Part shown: positions 7,093-15,349 of the stretch, in pieces
How positions within the stretch are numbered: the first letter of the stretch is position 1
How the letters are laid out: every line of letters begins with the position of its first letter
DNA from: JBKQWK01 sp052139595
GTDB lineage: Bacteria; Actinomycetota; Thermoleophilia; UBA2241
Direction: 5' to 3'
NCBI GenBank assembly: GCA_052139595.1
Contig: JBKQWK010000196.1
Location: forward strand, 1-26,689
DNA: 26,689 nt
The notes under the pieces: model-generated
Database searches by the model: none
Told to the model about the DNA's origin: nothing
What the model saw: only the letters and a program-made list of their open reading frames with translations
Position numbers and translations under genes: made by a program

Positions 7093-9573
7093 CTACGTCG
7101 CTTCGATCTCTTCTTCGCTAGCCCCGGACTCGCTCACAACCATGCGCGCTACGGCCGAAACAACGTCGCCATCGCGCATGTTCATGACCTTGACGCCCTG
7201 CGTGGCGCGCCCGTAGCGCTGGATGCCGTCGGCGCGCAGTCTGATCACCGTGCCGTCGCGACTCTGAAGCATGATCTCGTGGTTGTCGCGCACAACGCGC
7301 ACACCGGCCAGATAGCCCTTGCGATCGGTCAGCTTGACCGTGCGCACACCCTGGCCGCCGCGTCCTTGCACTGGGTACTCACTGATGCTCGTGCGCTTGC
7401 CGAAGCCGTTTTCGGTAATCACGAACAGGTCGGCGTCGTCGCGAGCGATCTCCATGGCGATGACGGCGTCGCCCTTGCGCAAACGCATGCCGTGCACGCC
7501 GGATGTATCGCGGCCGGTGGGGCGGACGTCGTCTTCATGGAAGCGGATCGATTGGCCCAGGTGGCTGACCATGATGATATCGTCGTCGCCCGAAGTGTGA
7601 CGAACGGCGATCAACTCGTCATCGTCACGGATGTCGATGGCGATGATGCCGTCGGCCTTGAGCGGCGTGTTGTATGAACCGAAGAGCGTCTTCTTCACGA
7701 TGCCCTTCTTGGTGGCAAAGATGAGGTAGCGACCCTCATTGATGTCGAAGTTGCGCGTGTTAATAACGGCGCAAATCTTTTCGTCCTGGCGAAACGGAAG
7801 CAGGTTGGCAATGTGCTTGCCGCGAGCATTGCGGCCGGCGAGCGGCAGCTCATGGACCTTCAGACGGTAGATCTTGCCGACGCTGGTGAAGAAGAGCAAA
7901 AAGTGGTGTGTGCTCGTGATGAACAGGTGCTCGACTTCGTCCTCTTCTTTGAGCTCCATGCCAGCGACACCGATGCCGCCACGCTTTTGCTGACGGTAGG
8001 TGGCGACCGGCAGACGTTTGACATAGCCGGTCTTGGTGATCGTGATGACCATCTGCTCTTCGGCGATCAGGTCTTCGATGTCGAGGTCGCCCTCGTCTGG
8101 CACAATCTCGGTGCGGCGATCGTCGTTGAACTGGCGCTTAATCTCGAGCAACTCACTCTTGATGAGCGCGTAAATAGCGCTTTCGTCGCCGAGCAGCTGG
8201 CGCAGCTCTTTAATGCGCGCCAGCAGACCCTGATGCTCTTCTTTGACTTTGTCGCGCTCTAGCTGCGTAAGCTGACGCAAGCGCAGATCGACAATCGCCT
8301 GCGCTTGCGGGCGCGTCAGATCGAAGACCTCGATGAGCGATTCGCGCGCCGCTTCGGCGTCTGCCGCTTTGCGGATGATGCTGATGATTTGATCGAGGTT
8401 GTCGATCGCCACCAGGAGCCCTTCGAGGATGTGGGCCCGCGTCTCGGCTTTGTCGAGCTCGAACTTGGTGCGCCGGACGACGATCTCCTTCTGGAAGGCG
8501 ATGTATGCCGTGAGCATCTCGGGCAACGTGAGCGTGCGGGGCACACCGCCGACCAAGGCAATATTGATGACGCCAAAGGTGGTCTGCATCTGCGTGTGCT
8601 TGTAGAGCTTGTTGAGCACGACCATGGCGACCGCCTCGCGCTTAAGCTCGATCACTAGGCGCATGCCTGACCGATCGCTCTCGTTGCGCAGATCGCTGAT
8701 CTCGGTGATCTTCTTCTGCTTGACGAGGTCGACGATGTTCTCAATCAGCGAGGCTCGGTTGACCTGGTATGGCAGCTCGGTGACGACGATTGCCACCTTG
8801 TTGCCCTTGAGTTGCTCCGTGTGCGCCTTGGCGCGCACGCGAATGCGGCCGCGGCCGGTGCGGTAAGCCTCTTTGATACCGGCGGTGCCGAGGATGATGC
8901 CGCCGGTCGGGAAGTCCGGCCCTTTGATGTGCCGCATGAGGTCGTCGGCGCTCGCTTCGGGACGATCGATGAGGAGACAAGCGGCGTCAATGACCTCACC
9001 GAGATTGTGCGGTGGGATGTTGGTCGCCATGCCAACGGCGATGCCGTTGGAGCCGTTGACCATGAGATTGGGCATGCGGCTCGGCAGTACAACCGGTTCG
9101 CGCCGCGTCTCGTCGTAGTTGGGCACCCAGTCGACTGTATTGGCGTCGAGATCGCGCAGCATTTCGACCGCTATCTTGCTGAAACGCGCCTCGGTGTAGC
9201 GCATCGCCGCCGGCGAGTCACCTTCGACCGAGCCGAAGTTGCCCTGGCCGTCGACCAGCGTGTAGCGCATGTTGAAGTCTTGCGCCATGCGCACGAGGGT
9301 CGGGTAGATAACAGCTTCGCCGTGGGGGTGGTAGTTACCAGAGGTGTCGCCGGCAATCTTGGCGCACTTGCGGTGCTGCTTGTTGGGTGCCAGACCGAGG
9401 TCGTTCATGGCCACAAGAATGCGTCGCTGCGAAGGCTTGAGGCCATCGCGCACGTCGGGCAGAGCGCGGTCGGTGAGCACACTCATCGCGTAGTCGATGA
9501 ACGATGAGCGCATCTCCTCTTCGAGTTCAACGGCCTCGATGCGACCCTCGAGCGTCTGGATCTGATCAGACAT
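7093..9573 (-). CDS. gyrA: DNA gyrase subunit A, 826 aa
   Basis: GyrA breaks and rejoins DNA during ATP-driven negative supercoiling, working as an A2B2 tetramer with GyrB. The breakage-reunion domain carries the catalytic tyrosine in AAMRYTEAR (Tyr126), and the C-terminal half is a six-bladed beta-pinwheel. The GyrA box reads QKRGGIG (about residues 529-535) instead of the usual QRRGG(K/R)G, with a related QGRGGQG in a later blade. The quinolone-determining region reads GNYHPHGEAVIYPTL: the residues equivalent to E. coli Ser83 and Asp87 are Ala87 and Pro91. The tail is acidic (ESGASEEEIEAT). The ATG at 9573 overlaps the end of gyrB by eight bases, so the subunits are translationally coupled. 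Confidence 0.98.
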   Translation of the reverse strand: MSDQIQTLEGRIEAVELEEEMRSSFIDYAMSVLTDRALPDVRDGLKPSQRRILVAMNDLGLAPNKQHRKCAKIAGDTSGNYHPHGEAVIYPTLVRMAQDFNMRYTLVDGQGNFGSVEGDSPAAMRYTEARFSKIAVEMLRDLDANTVDWVPNYDETRREPVVLPSRMPNLMVNGSNGIAVGMATNIPPHNLGEVIDAACLLIDRPEASADDLMRHIKGPDFPTGGIILGTAGIKEAYRTGRGRIRVRAKAHTEQLKGNKVAIVVTELPYQVNRASLIENIVDLVKQKKITEISDLRNESDRSGMRLVIELKREAVAMVVLNKLYKHTQMQTTFGVINIALVGGVPRTLTLPEMLTAYIAFQKEIVVRRTKFELDKAETRAHILEGLLVAIDNLDQIISIIRKAADAEAARESLIEVFDLTRPQAQAIVDLRLRQLTQLERDKVKEEHQGLLARIKELRQLLGDESAIYALIKSELLEIKRQFNDDRRTEIVPDEGDLDIEDLIAEEQMVITITKTGYVKRLPVATYRQQKRGGIGVAGMELKEEDEVEHLFITSTHHFLLFFTSVGKIYRLKVHELPLAGRNARGKHIANLLPFRQDEKICAVINTRNFDINEGRYLIFATKKGIVKKTLFGSYNTPLKADGIIAIDIRDDDELIAVRHTSGDDDIIMVSHLGQSIRFHEDDVRPTGRDTSGVHGMRLRKGDAVIAMEIARDDADLFVITENGFGKRTSISEYPVQGRGGQGVRTVKLTDRKGYLAGVRVVRDNHEIMLQSRDGTVIRLRADGIQRYGRATQGVKVMNMRDGDVVSAVARMVVSESGASEEEIEAT

Positions 9574-11962
9574 CGAGGAACCTCACTTCTTTGGCGTTCT
9601 TTTCGATGAACTCGCGCCTGGGCTCGACCTTATCGCCCATGAGCATCGTAAAAACGTCGTCGGCGGCCTGCACATCTTCCATGCCGACCAGTTGCAGGGT
9701 TCGCGTCATGGGGTTCATGGTCGTTTCCCAGAGCTGGTCGGGGTTCATCTCGCCAAGGCCCTTGAAGCGCTGCAGCTGGATGCCCTCTTTTGTCAGCTCG
9801 ACAATTTGCAGGCGCAGCTCTTCGTAACTGGTCGCTTCGGCTTTGCGCTGCCCAAGGTGAAGGGTGAACGGCGGCTTGCCGACCATTTCGCGGATGCGCT
9901 CGTGCACACGGCGCAAGGTCTGAAACTCGCGCCCATTGAGCGCCTGGTACGGGATGCGCAGGTTGGCTGCCAGCCCCGAGCGGCGCTCGACAAGCCGTGT
10001 TTCGACTGCCTCTTCTTCGTCGTCTACAGCCAGCACGTCGATGACGTAGCGATGATCGATGTCGGCTCGCAACGCCGCCACCAGTTCGGCAAACGAGGCG
10101 ATGCCTGCCTCGATGATGGGCCCATTCTTGAGCCAATCGATGAGTTCGCCGCCCCACTGCGACTTGAGCTTCTTGACCCAGCCTTCGTACTCACCATAGG
10201 TCTTGAGAAAGCGCTGATACTTGGTCTCACTGAACTGAAAGCCAGCGGCGGTATTGTCGACCCTGATCTGCTCGAGACGGCCGCGCAGAAGGATCTCTTC
10301 GAGTTGAGCTTCTTTGTGAATGTATGTCTCCTGGTTGCCTTGCTTGAGACGATAGAGTGGCGGCTGCGCGATGTAGACGAAACCGGCGTCGATGAGCGGT
10401 CGCATATGCAGGAAGAAGAAGGTGAGGATGAGCGTGCGGATGTGTGAACCGTCGACATCAGCATCGGTCATGATAATGATCTTGTGGTAGCGCGCCTGCT
10501 CGATATTGAAGTCTTCGCCGATGCCCGTGCCGAGGGCGCTGATCATGGTCAGAATCTCTTGGTTGGCGAGCATTTTGTCGATGCGCGCCTTATGCACGTT
10601 GATGATCTTGCCGCGCAGCGGCAGGATCGCCTGGAACGAGCGGTCGCGGGCCTGCTTCGCCGAGCCGCCGGCTGAGTCGCCCTCGACCAGGTACAGTTCC
10701 GACAGATGGGGATCGCGCAGGGAGCAGTCGGCCAGTTTGCCCGGCAGCGACGAACCCTCGAGTAGACCCTTGCGGCGCGTCAGGTCGCGCGCTTTGCGCG
10801 CCGCATTACGCGCCCGGGCCGCATTGATAGCTTTCTCGACGATCTGCCGCGCCTCGCTGGGATTCTCTTCGAGAAACTCGGCCAGCTTGGCGTTGACCGT
10901 CGTCTCGACGAGGCTGCGGATCTCGGTGTTGCCGAGCTTGGTCTTGGTCTGCCCCTCAAACTGAGGATTGCGCAGTTTCACCGAGATAAGTGCCGCCAGA
11001 CCCTCACGCACGTCTTCGCCAGACAGGTTTTCTTCCTTTTCCTTGAGAAAATTCTTCTGCCGTGAATAGTCGTTGATCGTGCGTGTGAGAGCACTGCGAA
11101 AGCCAGACAGATGCGTGCCCCCCTCGCTGGTGTTGATGTTGTTGGCGAAGGTGAAGATGGACTCGTTGTATGACGAGTTCCACTGCAGAGCGACTTCGCA
11201 GGCCCCGTCTTCGGTGTCGTTGTCGAAAAAGATGATCGTGCGATGGACCGCATCTTTGTCGCGGTTGATGTAGGCGACGAAGTCCTGAATGCCGCCGGCA
11301 TACTGATAGACGACCGACTCGCCTTCAGCGCGGTCGTCTATCAGCTCGATGCGCAGATTCTTGGTCAGAAACGCCGTCTCGCGCAGACGCTGGGCAAGAA
11401 CGCGATAGTCGAAATCGACATCTTCGAAGATGTCGGAGTCGGGCATGAAGGAGACGGTCAGACCAGTGGGCGCACCCGCTGGCAGCTGCTCGAGCCGCTC
11501 GAGCGTGCCAACAGGGTTGCCCCGCTCGAAGCGCTCATGCCAGTGAAACCCGTCGCGATAGATGTCGAGCTCGAGCCACTCACTGAGAGCGTTGACCACC
11601 GAAACACCGACGCCGTGCAGACCGCCAGAGACTTTATAACCCTCACCACCAAACTTGCCGCCGGCGTGCAGCATCGTCAGCACAACCTCAGCCGCCGGCT
11701 TGTCGTACTTCACCATGGTGTCGACGGGAATACCCCGTCCGTCGTCGACCACAGTGATGGAGTTATCGGGGTTAATAGTGACCGTGATGGAAGTGCAGTG
11801 ACCGGCCAGAGCTTCGTCGACCGAGTTGTCAATAACCTCAAAGACGAGATGGTGCAGACCGCGCGGACCGGTCGAGCCGATGTACATGCCGGGACGCTCG
11901 CGCACCGGCTCGAGGCCTTCGAGTACCTGAATATCTTTCGCGTCGTAACTTGGCTGCTTCAA
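9566..11962 (-). CDS. gyrB: DNA gyrase subunit B, 798 aa
   Basis: GyrB is the ATPase subunit of gyrase. The GHKL ATP-binding domain shows EVIDNSVDEA, DDGRGIPV and GGLHGVGVSVVNAL. A transducer domain follows, then TOPRIM with EGDSAGG (about residues 427-433) and DADVDG (about 500-505), and the C-terminal RFKGLGEMN tail. Between YIAQPPLYRLKQGNQ and IQLQRFKGLGEMN lie about 180 residues where short GyrB proteins have about 30. This insertion is comparable in place and size to the one in the 804-residue E. coli GyrB and is unexpected if the host is actinobacterial. Translation begins at TTG 11962 with GAGG just upstream. It follows dciA and overlaps gyrA by eight bases. A palindrome and a TATACT box lie upstream. 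Confidence 0.98.
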   Translation of the reverse strand: MKQPSYDAKDIQVLEGLEPVRERPGMYIGSTGPRGLHHLVFEVIDNSVDEALAGHCTSITVTINPDNSITVVDDGRGIPVDTMVKYDKPAAEVVLTMLHAGGKFGGEGYKVSGGLHGVGVSVVNALSEWLELDIYRDGFHWHERFERGNPVGTLERLEQLPAGAPTGLTVSFMPDSDIFEDVDFDYRVLAQRLRETAFLTKNLRIELIDDRAEGESVVYQYAGGIQDFVAYINRDKDAVHRTIIFFDNDTEDGACEVALQWNSSYNESIFTFANNINTSEGGTHLSGFRSALTRTINDYSRQKNFLKEKEENLSGEDVREGLAALISVKLRNPQFEGQTKTKLGNTEIRSLVETTVNAKLAEFLEENPSEARQIVEKAINAARARNAARKARDLTRRKGLLEGSSLPGKLADCSLRDPHLSELYLVEGDSAGGSAKQARDRSFQAILPLRGKIINVHKARIDKMLANQEILTMISALGTGIGEDFNIEQARYHKIIIMTDADVDGSHIRTLILTFFFLHMRPLIDAGFVYIAQPPLYRLKQGNQETYIHKEAQLEEILLRGRLEQIRVDNTAAGFQFSETKYQRFLKTYGEYEGWVKKLKSQWGGELIDWLKNGPIIEAGIASFAELVAALRADIDHRYVIDVLAVDDEEEAVETRLVERRSGLAANLRIPYQALNGREFQTLRRVHERIREMVGKPPFTLHLGQRKAEATSYEELRLQIVELTKEGIQLQRFKGLGEMNPDQLWETTMNPMTRTLQLVGMEDVQAADDVFTMLMGDKVEPRREFIEKNAKEVRFLDV

Positions 11963-11980
11963 AGGACCTCACAACATGGG

Positions 11981-11998
11981 CCGACCATCCATGGTCGG
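11981..11998. promoter_or_regulatory. Palindrome in the gyrB leader
   Basis: CCGACCATCCATGGTCGG has perfect 8-base arms around two bases. It lies between the predicted gyrB transcription start and the ribosome site. It could be a repressor site or, in RNA, a 6-base stem with a 6-base loop close to the SD. Confidence 0.45.
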
Positions 11999-12032
11999 GG
12001 AAGAGTAGGCAGGCGTACTAACGTGCTCCCTG

Positions 12033-12038
12033 AGTATA
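12033..12038 (-). promoter_or_regulatory. Extended -10 element for gyrBA
   Basis: TATACT on the minus strand is preceded by TGG, giving an extended -10 (TGnTATACT). It sits about 70 bases upstream of the gyrB TTG. The -35 is weak, as expected for an extended -10 promoter. It suggests that gyrBA has its own promoter as well as read-through from dciA. Confidence 0.5.
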
Positions 12039-12123
12039 CCAGAAAAGCATCCACGAAGACAGTCCACTCGGTTGACATTATCGCTGCAAATCGATGGTTT
12101 CGTTAGTCAGTCGCTCGTGGACG

Positions 12124-12447
12124 CTATTTCGCCGTCGAAGCCTCGTTTTCCTGCCCACGGACGGTACCGCCGGTGACGAAGCGGAAGCGCGTGACGGGAC
12201 AATCAGGATCGACCTCGCGCAGTTTCGCCAGCAGCGAACCGCTGAGGTAGGTGAGCTCATTCGTCCACACTGAGGACTCACAGCGAACGGTCAGCGTGCC
12301 CCGCGCAAGACGGAGCGGCTCGGTGGCGGCCGCCACCTGCGGCCCGGCCGCCTGTCGCCAGAGGGCGAAGGCACGTGCTTCGTCGCTGCCGATGAGCCGC
12401 TCCACACTGCGATGCAGGATCTCTCCCAGGCGGCGCGGCTCACTCAT
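12124..12447 (-). CDS. dciA: DciA-type helicase loader (DUF721), 107 aa
   Basis: The protein matches the DUF721/DciA family, the replicative-helicase loader or operator of bacteria that lack DnaC/DnaI-type loaders. It starts with the family pattern RRLGEILHRSVERLIGSDEA, then WRQAAGPQVAAATEPLRLARGTL and SVWTNELTYLSGSLLAKL, the compact KH-like core. The C-terminal tail (EVDPDCPVTRFRFVTGG and a short polar end) is also typical. Its position between recF and gyrB is the classic actinobacterial one. ATG 12447 is used as the start; GTG 12471 would add eight residues. Neither has a good SD. A perfect inverted repeat (12457-12474) lies just upstream. Confidence 0.88.
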   Translation of the reverse strand: MSEPRRLGEILHRSVERLIGSDEARAFALWRQAAGPQVAAATEPLRLARGTLTVRCESSVWTNELTYLSGSLLAKLREVDPDCPVTRFRFVTGGTVRGQENEASTAK

Positions 12448-12456
12448 GAGCGGCAA

Positions 12457-12474
12457 CAGGTGAGGATGCACCTG
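12457..12474. repeat. Inverted repeat upstream of dciA
   Basis: CAGGTG (12457-12462), six bases, then CACCTG (12469-12474): a perfect 18-base dyad covering the leader of dciA. It overlaps the alternative GTG start at 12471. It may be an operator or an RNA hairpin that occludes initiation. Confidence 0.4.
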
Positions 12475-12541
12475 ACGGTGATCATGGCGGTGAGCACCAC
12501 CGGCGACACGGATCGGCGGTGCCCATTCAAACCCGCGGCGT

Positions 12542-13777
12542 TCATTCGACGCCCTGCGGATCGGCGTTCGTCAGCGGCAACTCAATGACCGTTGCGTCCG
12601 CCAGCTCGGCAGCACTGAAGTAGTGCCCGTTGGTGGTCGTCACCAAGGCTTGGCCGGCGCCCACGAGGGCACGCACCAGGAGGCGACGGCGACTGTCGTC
12701 GAGTTCACTCATGACATCGTCCAGGAAGAGGATGCCGCGGTCGCCGCCCAAGTCGGCGGCGACCCCCTGTTCGGCAAGCAGGAGGGCAAGCACGGCCGCG
12801 CGCTGCTCACCCTGCGAGCCGAAGAGACGCAGATCGCGGTCGCCGGCTGCGTCAACGGCCGCCGGCGATGCGCAGCCGGGCGGAAGGGTCGCTCCTGCGT
12901 CGGCTCTCATGCCTGACGTGTCTCCATGCGTCGCCGCCGCGGGCAGCCTGACGTCATCCCGGCCCCCAACTTCCACAAACAGGAGATCGTCGCGGTGGGG
13001 ACCAAAGGTTGAAATGCCGCGGGCCACCTCGCGCGACCGCCGCGACCGCAGGACAGCCAGCACCGCCGCTTCGTCGTCGCCGGTCTCGTTGAGCTGGGTC
13101 ACCAGGCGAAGGGCAAAGCGACTGTCGCCGGGTGCCAGGGCCGCCGCCGCGGCGGCAAAAGGCGCCGCTAGGCGCGCGACGATGTCGCGGCGGCGGCGTT
13201 CCAGCTCCACGGCGACCCGCGCCAGCTGCGCATCCCAGGGATCCAGTGCTTCGGCCGGGCCACCGTCGCGCAGGCGCGCCAGCTGCGCGTTACGCTGGCG
13301 CAGAACGTGGCTCAACTGACTGTGTGCGGCCCGGTACGCCGGCAGGCAGGCCGCAGCGAAAGCGTCGATGTGCGCTCGCCGCCGGGCTGGGCTGCCTTTT
13401 ACGAGCAAGAGACTCTCGGGCACGAAAATGAACACCTGGCTGCGAGCGCGCAGGTCGTCGCCAGCCTCAACTTCACTACCGTCGACGCGAGCGCTCTTGC
13501 CTTGGCCTGGGGCGTAGGTCACCTCATAGAGGTGTTCGCCGCCGCCATCATCATGTAGGCGCGCCGTTGCTCGAGCGTACTGGGCGCCCCACGTCAGGAG
13601 TTTATCGTCGCGGCGCGTGCGCGGCGACGAGCCGCGCAACGCGTAGTACGCGCCTTCGAGGAGATTCGTCTTGCCGGTCGCGTTCTCACCAACGATGACA
13701 TTAAGCCCAGGGGTAAAGGTGATGTCGGCGTGGCTGTAAGAGCGAAAGCCAGTCAACCTCACTTGCGCAACGTACAC
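12542..13777 (-). CDS. recF: DNA replication and repair protein RecF, 411 aa
   Basis: RecF is an SMC-like ATPase that acts with RecO and RecR to load RecA at single-strand gaps and stalled forks. The Walker A motif is GENATGKTN (residues 30-38), the ABC-type signature is FGSQGEQRA (about 319-327), and Walker B with the D-loop is GILFLDDVMSELD. Helical coiled regions lie between. Residues about 274-313, between LLFVEVGG and LRLFGSQGEQ, are a low-complexity Ala/Gly/Asp/Pro insertion absent from ordinary RecF, which usually has about ten residues there. The start is GTG 13777 with GCGAGGAG upstream; it overlaps the end of the preceding S4-domain gene by 19 bases. Confidence 0.95.
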   Translation of the reverse strand: MYVAQVRLTGFRSYSHADITFTPGLNVIVGENATGKTNLLEGAYYALRGSSPRTRRDDKLLTWGAQYARATARLHDDGGGEHLYEVTYAPGQGKSARVDGSEVEAGDDLRARSQVFIFVPESLLLVKGSPARRRAHIDAFAAACLPAYRAAHSQLSHVLRQRNAQLARLRDGGPAEALDPWDAQLARVAVELERRRRDIVARLAAPFAAAAAALAPGDSRFALRLVTQLNETGDDEAAVLAVLRSRRSREVARGISTFGPHRDDLLFVEVGGRDDVRLPAAATHGDTSGMRADAGATLPPGCASPAAVDAAGDRDLRLFGSQGEQRAAVLALLLAEQGVAADLGGDRGILFLDDVMSELDDSRRRLLVRALVGAGQALVTTTNGHYFSAAELADATVIELPLTNADPQGVE

Positions 13778-13947
13778 AGGCGATACTCCTCGCGGCCGAT
13801 CGCTACGACGTCGCCAGGACCAACCTTATGCCCACGACGCGTCTCGATCTCGCCGTTCACGCGCACCGCACCACCCTGAATAAGCAGCTTCGCTTCACCA
13901 CCGGTGCCGGCAGCACCCGCGACTTTCAGAAAGGAGCCCAGCGGCAC
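13759..13947 (-). CDS. S4-domain RNA-binding protein of the YaaA/RlbA type, at least 62 aa
   Basis: This small protein is a single S4-like RNA-binding domain: LGSFLKVAGAAGTGGEAKLLI, then GGAVRVNGEIETRRGHKVGPGDVV. The YaaA/RlbA family sits between dnaN and recF in many bacteria, and this copy is in that position. Its exact role is not well defined; ribosome-assembly binding is suggested for relatives. GTG 13947 is the first conventional start, but the family normally has about 11 more residues before LGxFLK. Those residues (NEVAVKGLVP) are present in frame and could be read from a CTG at 13974 that overlaps the dnaN stop (CTGA). The 3' end overlaps recF. Confidence 0.88.
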   Translation of the reverse strand: MPLGSFLKVAGAAGTGGEAKLLIQGGAVRVNGEIETRRGHKVGPGDVVAIGREEYRLCTLRK

Positions 13948-13970
13948 CAGCCCTTTGACGGCGACCTCGT

Positions 13971-15086
13971 TCAGCTGCTCAAGCGAATCGGCATGATGAG
14001 ATAGAGAAAACCACCATCGAGACCACTGATCAAGCCGGGTCGCAAGGGGTTGATGAACTTCAACGTGACGTCGTCGCCATCAATGCTGTCGACACCGTCA
14101 ATGAGAAAACCGGGATTAAAACCAATCTCGAACGTGTCGCCAGCATACTCAATGTCGAGCGCTTCCTCTGCTTGACCGACGTCCTGCGTAATAGCACGCA
14201 ACGTGAGTTTGCCGGCGGTGAAACCGAGGCGCAAAGGTGTGTTCTTCTGTGCCATGAGGCTGACACGACGAGCGGCCGCCAGAAAGGTCTCTTTCGCGAT
14301 AGTCACCGCATGGTCAAAGCTCTCCGGCAACAGCTGTTTGTAGTTGGGGAACTGGCCATCAATGAGGCGCGAGGAGATCCAGACATCGCCATCAGCAGCG
14401 CCGAGATGAAAGAGTGCCTGATTTTCGCCGATGACGATCTCGATATCGCCCCCACTTTGAGCGCTGGCGAGGCGAGCGACCTCATTGAGTGCCTTCACCG
14501 GCACGATCGCCATGATCTCGGCCTCGGTCGCCACTGGGCTCAAGGTTGTCTCCTTGACACTTAACCGATAGCTATCGGTAGCGACCATCTTGAGGACACC
14601 ACCGGCGATCGTGACCAGCACGCCGGTGAGAATCGGCCGCGTTTCATCACGCGAAGCGGCGCGACCAACTTTACTCAGGGTGGTCGTGAAGGGCTCGCGG
14701 CCGACGACGAAGCCGCCGGTCGTCTCAAAGGTTGAGGTCTGAGGAAAGTCGCTTGCCACCCATGAGTTAAGGCTGAAGGTGGCACGGCCAGCGGCTACGC
14801 GCACCGCGCCTTCGCCCGTCTCTACGACAACATCGTCGCCGGGCAAGTTCTTGACGATGTCGGCAAACAGACGAGCCGGCACAACAACCTCGCCATCCTG
14901 CTCGACGGTTGTGGCCAAGGTTGCTTTGATCGACAGCTCCATGTCGGTCGAGAAGAGATCAAGACGACCGTCGTGCGCTTGCAAGAGCACACCCGAGAGT
15001 ACCGGTAAGGCGCTGCGCGTCGAAACACCGCGCGCCAGAACCGTGAGCTTATCGACGAGCGTATTGCGATCGCACTTGAATCTCAT
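13971..15086 (-). CDS. dnaN: DNA polymerase III beta subunit (sliding clamp), 371 aa
   Basis: The sliding clamp is a ring-shaped homodimer that tethers DNA polymerase III to DNA. The N-terminal MRFKCDRNTLVDKL and the repeated three-domain pattern are visible, with SALPVLSGVLLQA in domain 1, DETRPILTGVLVTI in domain 2 and the C-terminal YLIMPIRL that closes the clamp and carries the partner-binding pocket. Length is standard (about 370). ATG 15086 has a good SD (AAGGAG, five bases away). It lies downstream of dnaA after a 263-base gap that has its own promoter candidate and weak DnaA-box-like 9-mers. Its stop touches the S4-domain gene. Confidence 0.98.
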   Translation of the reverse strand: MRFKCDRNTLVDKLTVLARGVSTRSALPVLSGVLLQAHDGRLDLFSTDMELSIKATLATTVEQDGEVVVPARLFADIVKNLPGDDVVVETGEGAVRVAAGRATFSLNSWVASDFPQTSTFETTGGFVVGREPFTTTLSKVGRAASRDETRPILTGVLVTIAGGVLKMVATDSYRLSVKETTLSPVATEAEIMAIVPVKALNEVARLASAQSGGDIEIVIGENQALFHLGAADGDVWISSRLIDGQFPNYKQLLPESFDHAVTIAKETFLAAARRVSLMAQKNTPLRLGFTAGKLTLRAITQDVGQAEEALDIEYAGDTFEIGFNPGFLIDGVDSIDGDDVTLKFINPLRPGLISGLDGGFLYLIMPIRLSS

Positions 15087-15130
15087 ACCGGCTCCTTATT
15101 ACTAAAAAAGAGGTATATCTCTTCACCGTC

Positions 15131-15136
15131 ATCATA
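15131..15136 (-). promoter_or_regulatory. -10 element for dnaN
   Basis: TATGAT on the minus strand (5 of 6 to consensus) lies about 45 bases upstream of the dnaN ATG. The -35 region is poor. It would allow dnaN-recF expression independent of dnaA. Confidence 0.4.
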
Positions 15137-15205
15137 GTGTCTGTGCACTCTGGGGAAAGCTGCACTCCTGCCTGCTCACACTACACTGCCGAGGAAGCAA
15201 AGTGG

Positions 15206-15326
15206 TGTGGACGGTCTGTGTAGAAATCACTTCTCTCACCGCCACGATGAACCCCGCCCAAGGAAAGCATACTTTTTTGCTGCCCGTTTGGCAGCCCCTC
15301 CACTGTCCTTCACAGGGTTGTCAACA
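15206..15326. other. Weak DnaA-box-like sites between dnaA and dnaN
   Basis: The 263-base gap 15087-15349 holds TTGTCAACA (15318-15326, one mismatch to TTGTCCACA) and, on the minus strand, CCGTCCACA (15206-15214, two mismatches). They are too few and too weak to call an origin, but DnaA could bind here to regulate dnaN or act as a secondary cluster. Confidence 0.3.
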
Positions 15327-15349
15327 GGGATAATCAACCTAACCGCAAG

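Noticed and set aside
12072..12077. Perfect TTGACA on the plus strand between gyrB and dciA
   Set aside because: No acceptable -10 at 16-18 bases and no plus-strand gene downstream.
11243..12106. Long plus-strand frame opposite gyrB
   Set aside because: It mirrors the conserved GyrB N-terminal coding sequence; no SD and no recognisable protein features.
15273..15295. GCTGCC-N5-GGCAGC hairpin with a six-T run between dnaA and dnaN
   Set aside because: The T-run precedes the stem on the plus strand and becomes an A-run after it on the minus strand, so it is not an intrinsic terminator for dnaA.
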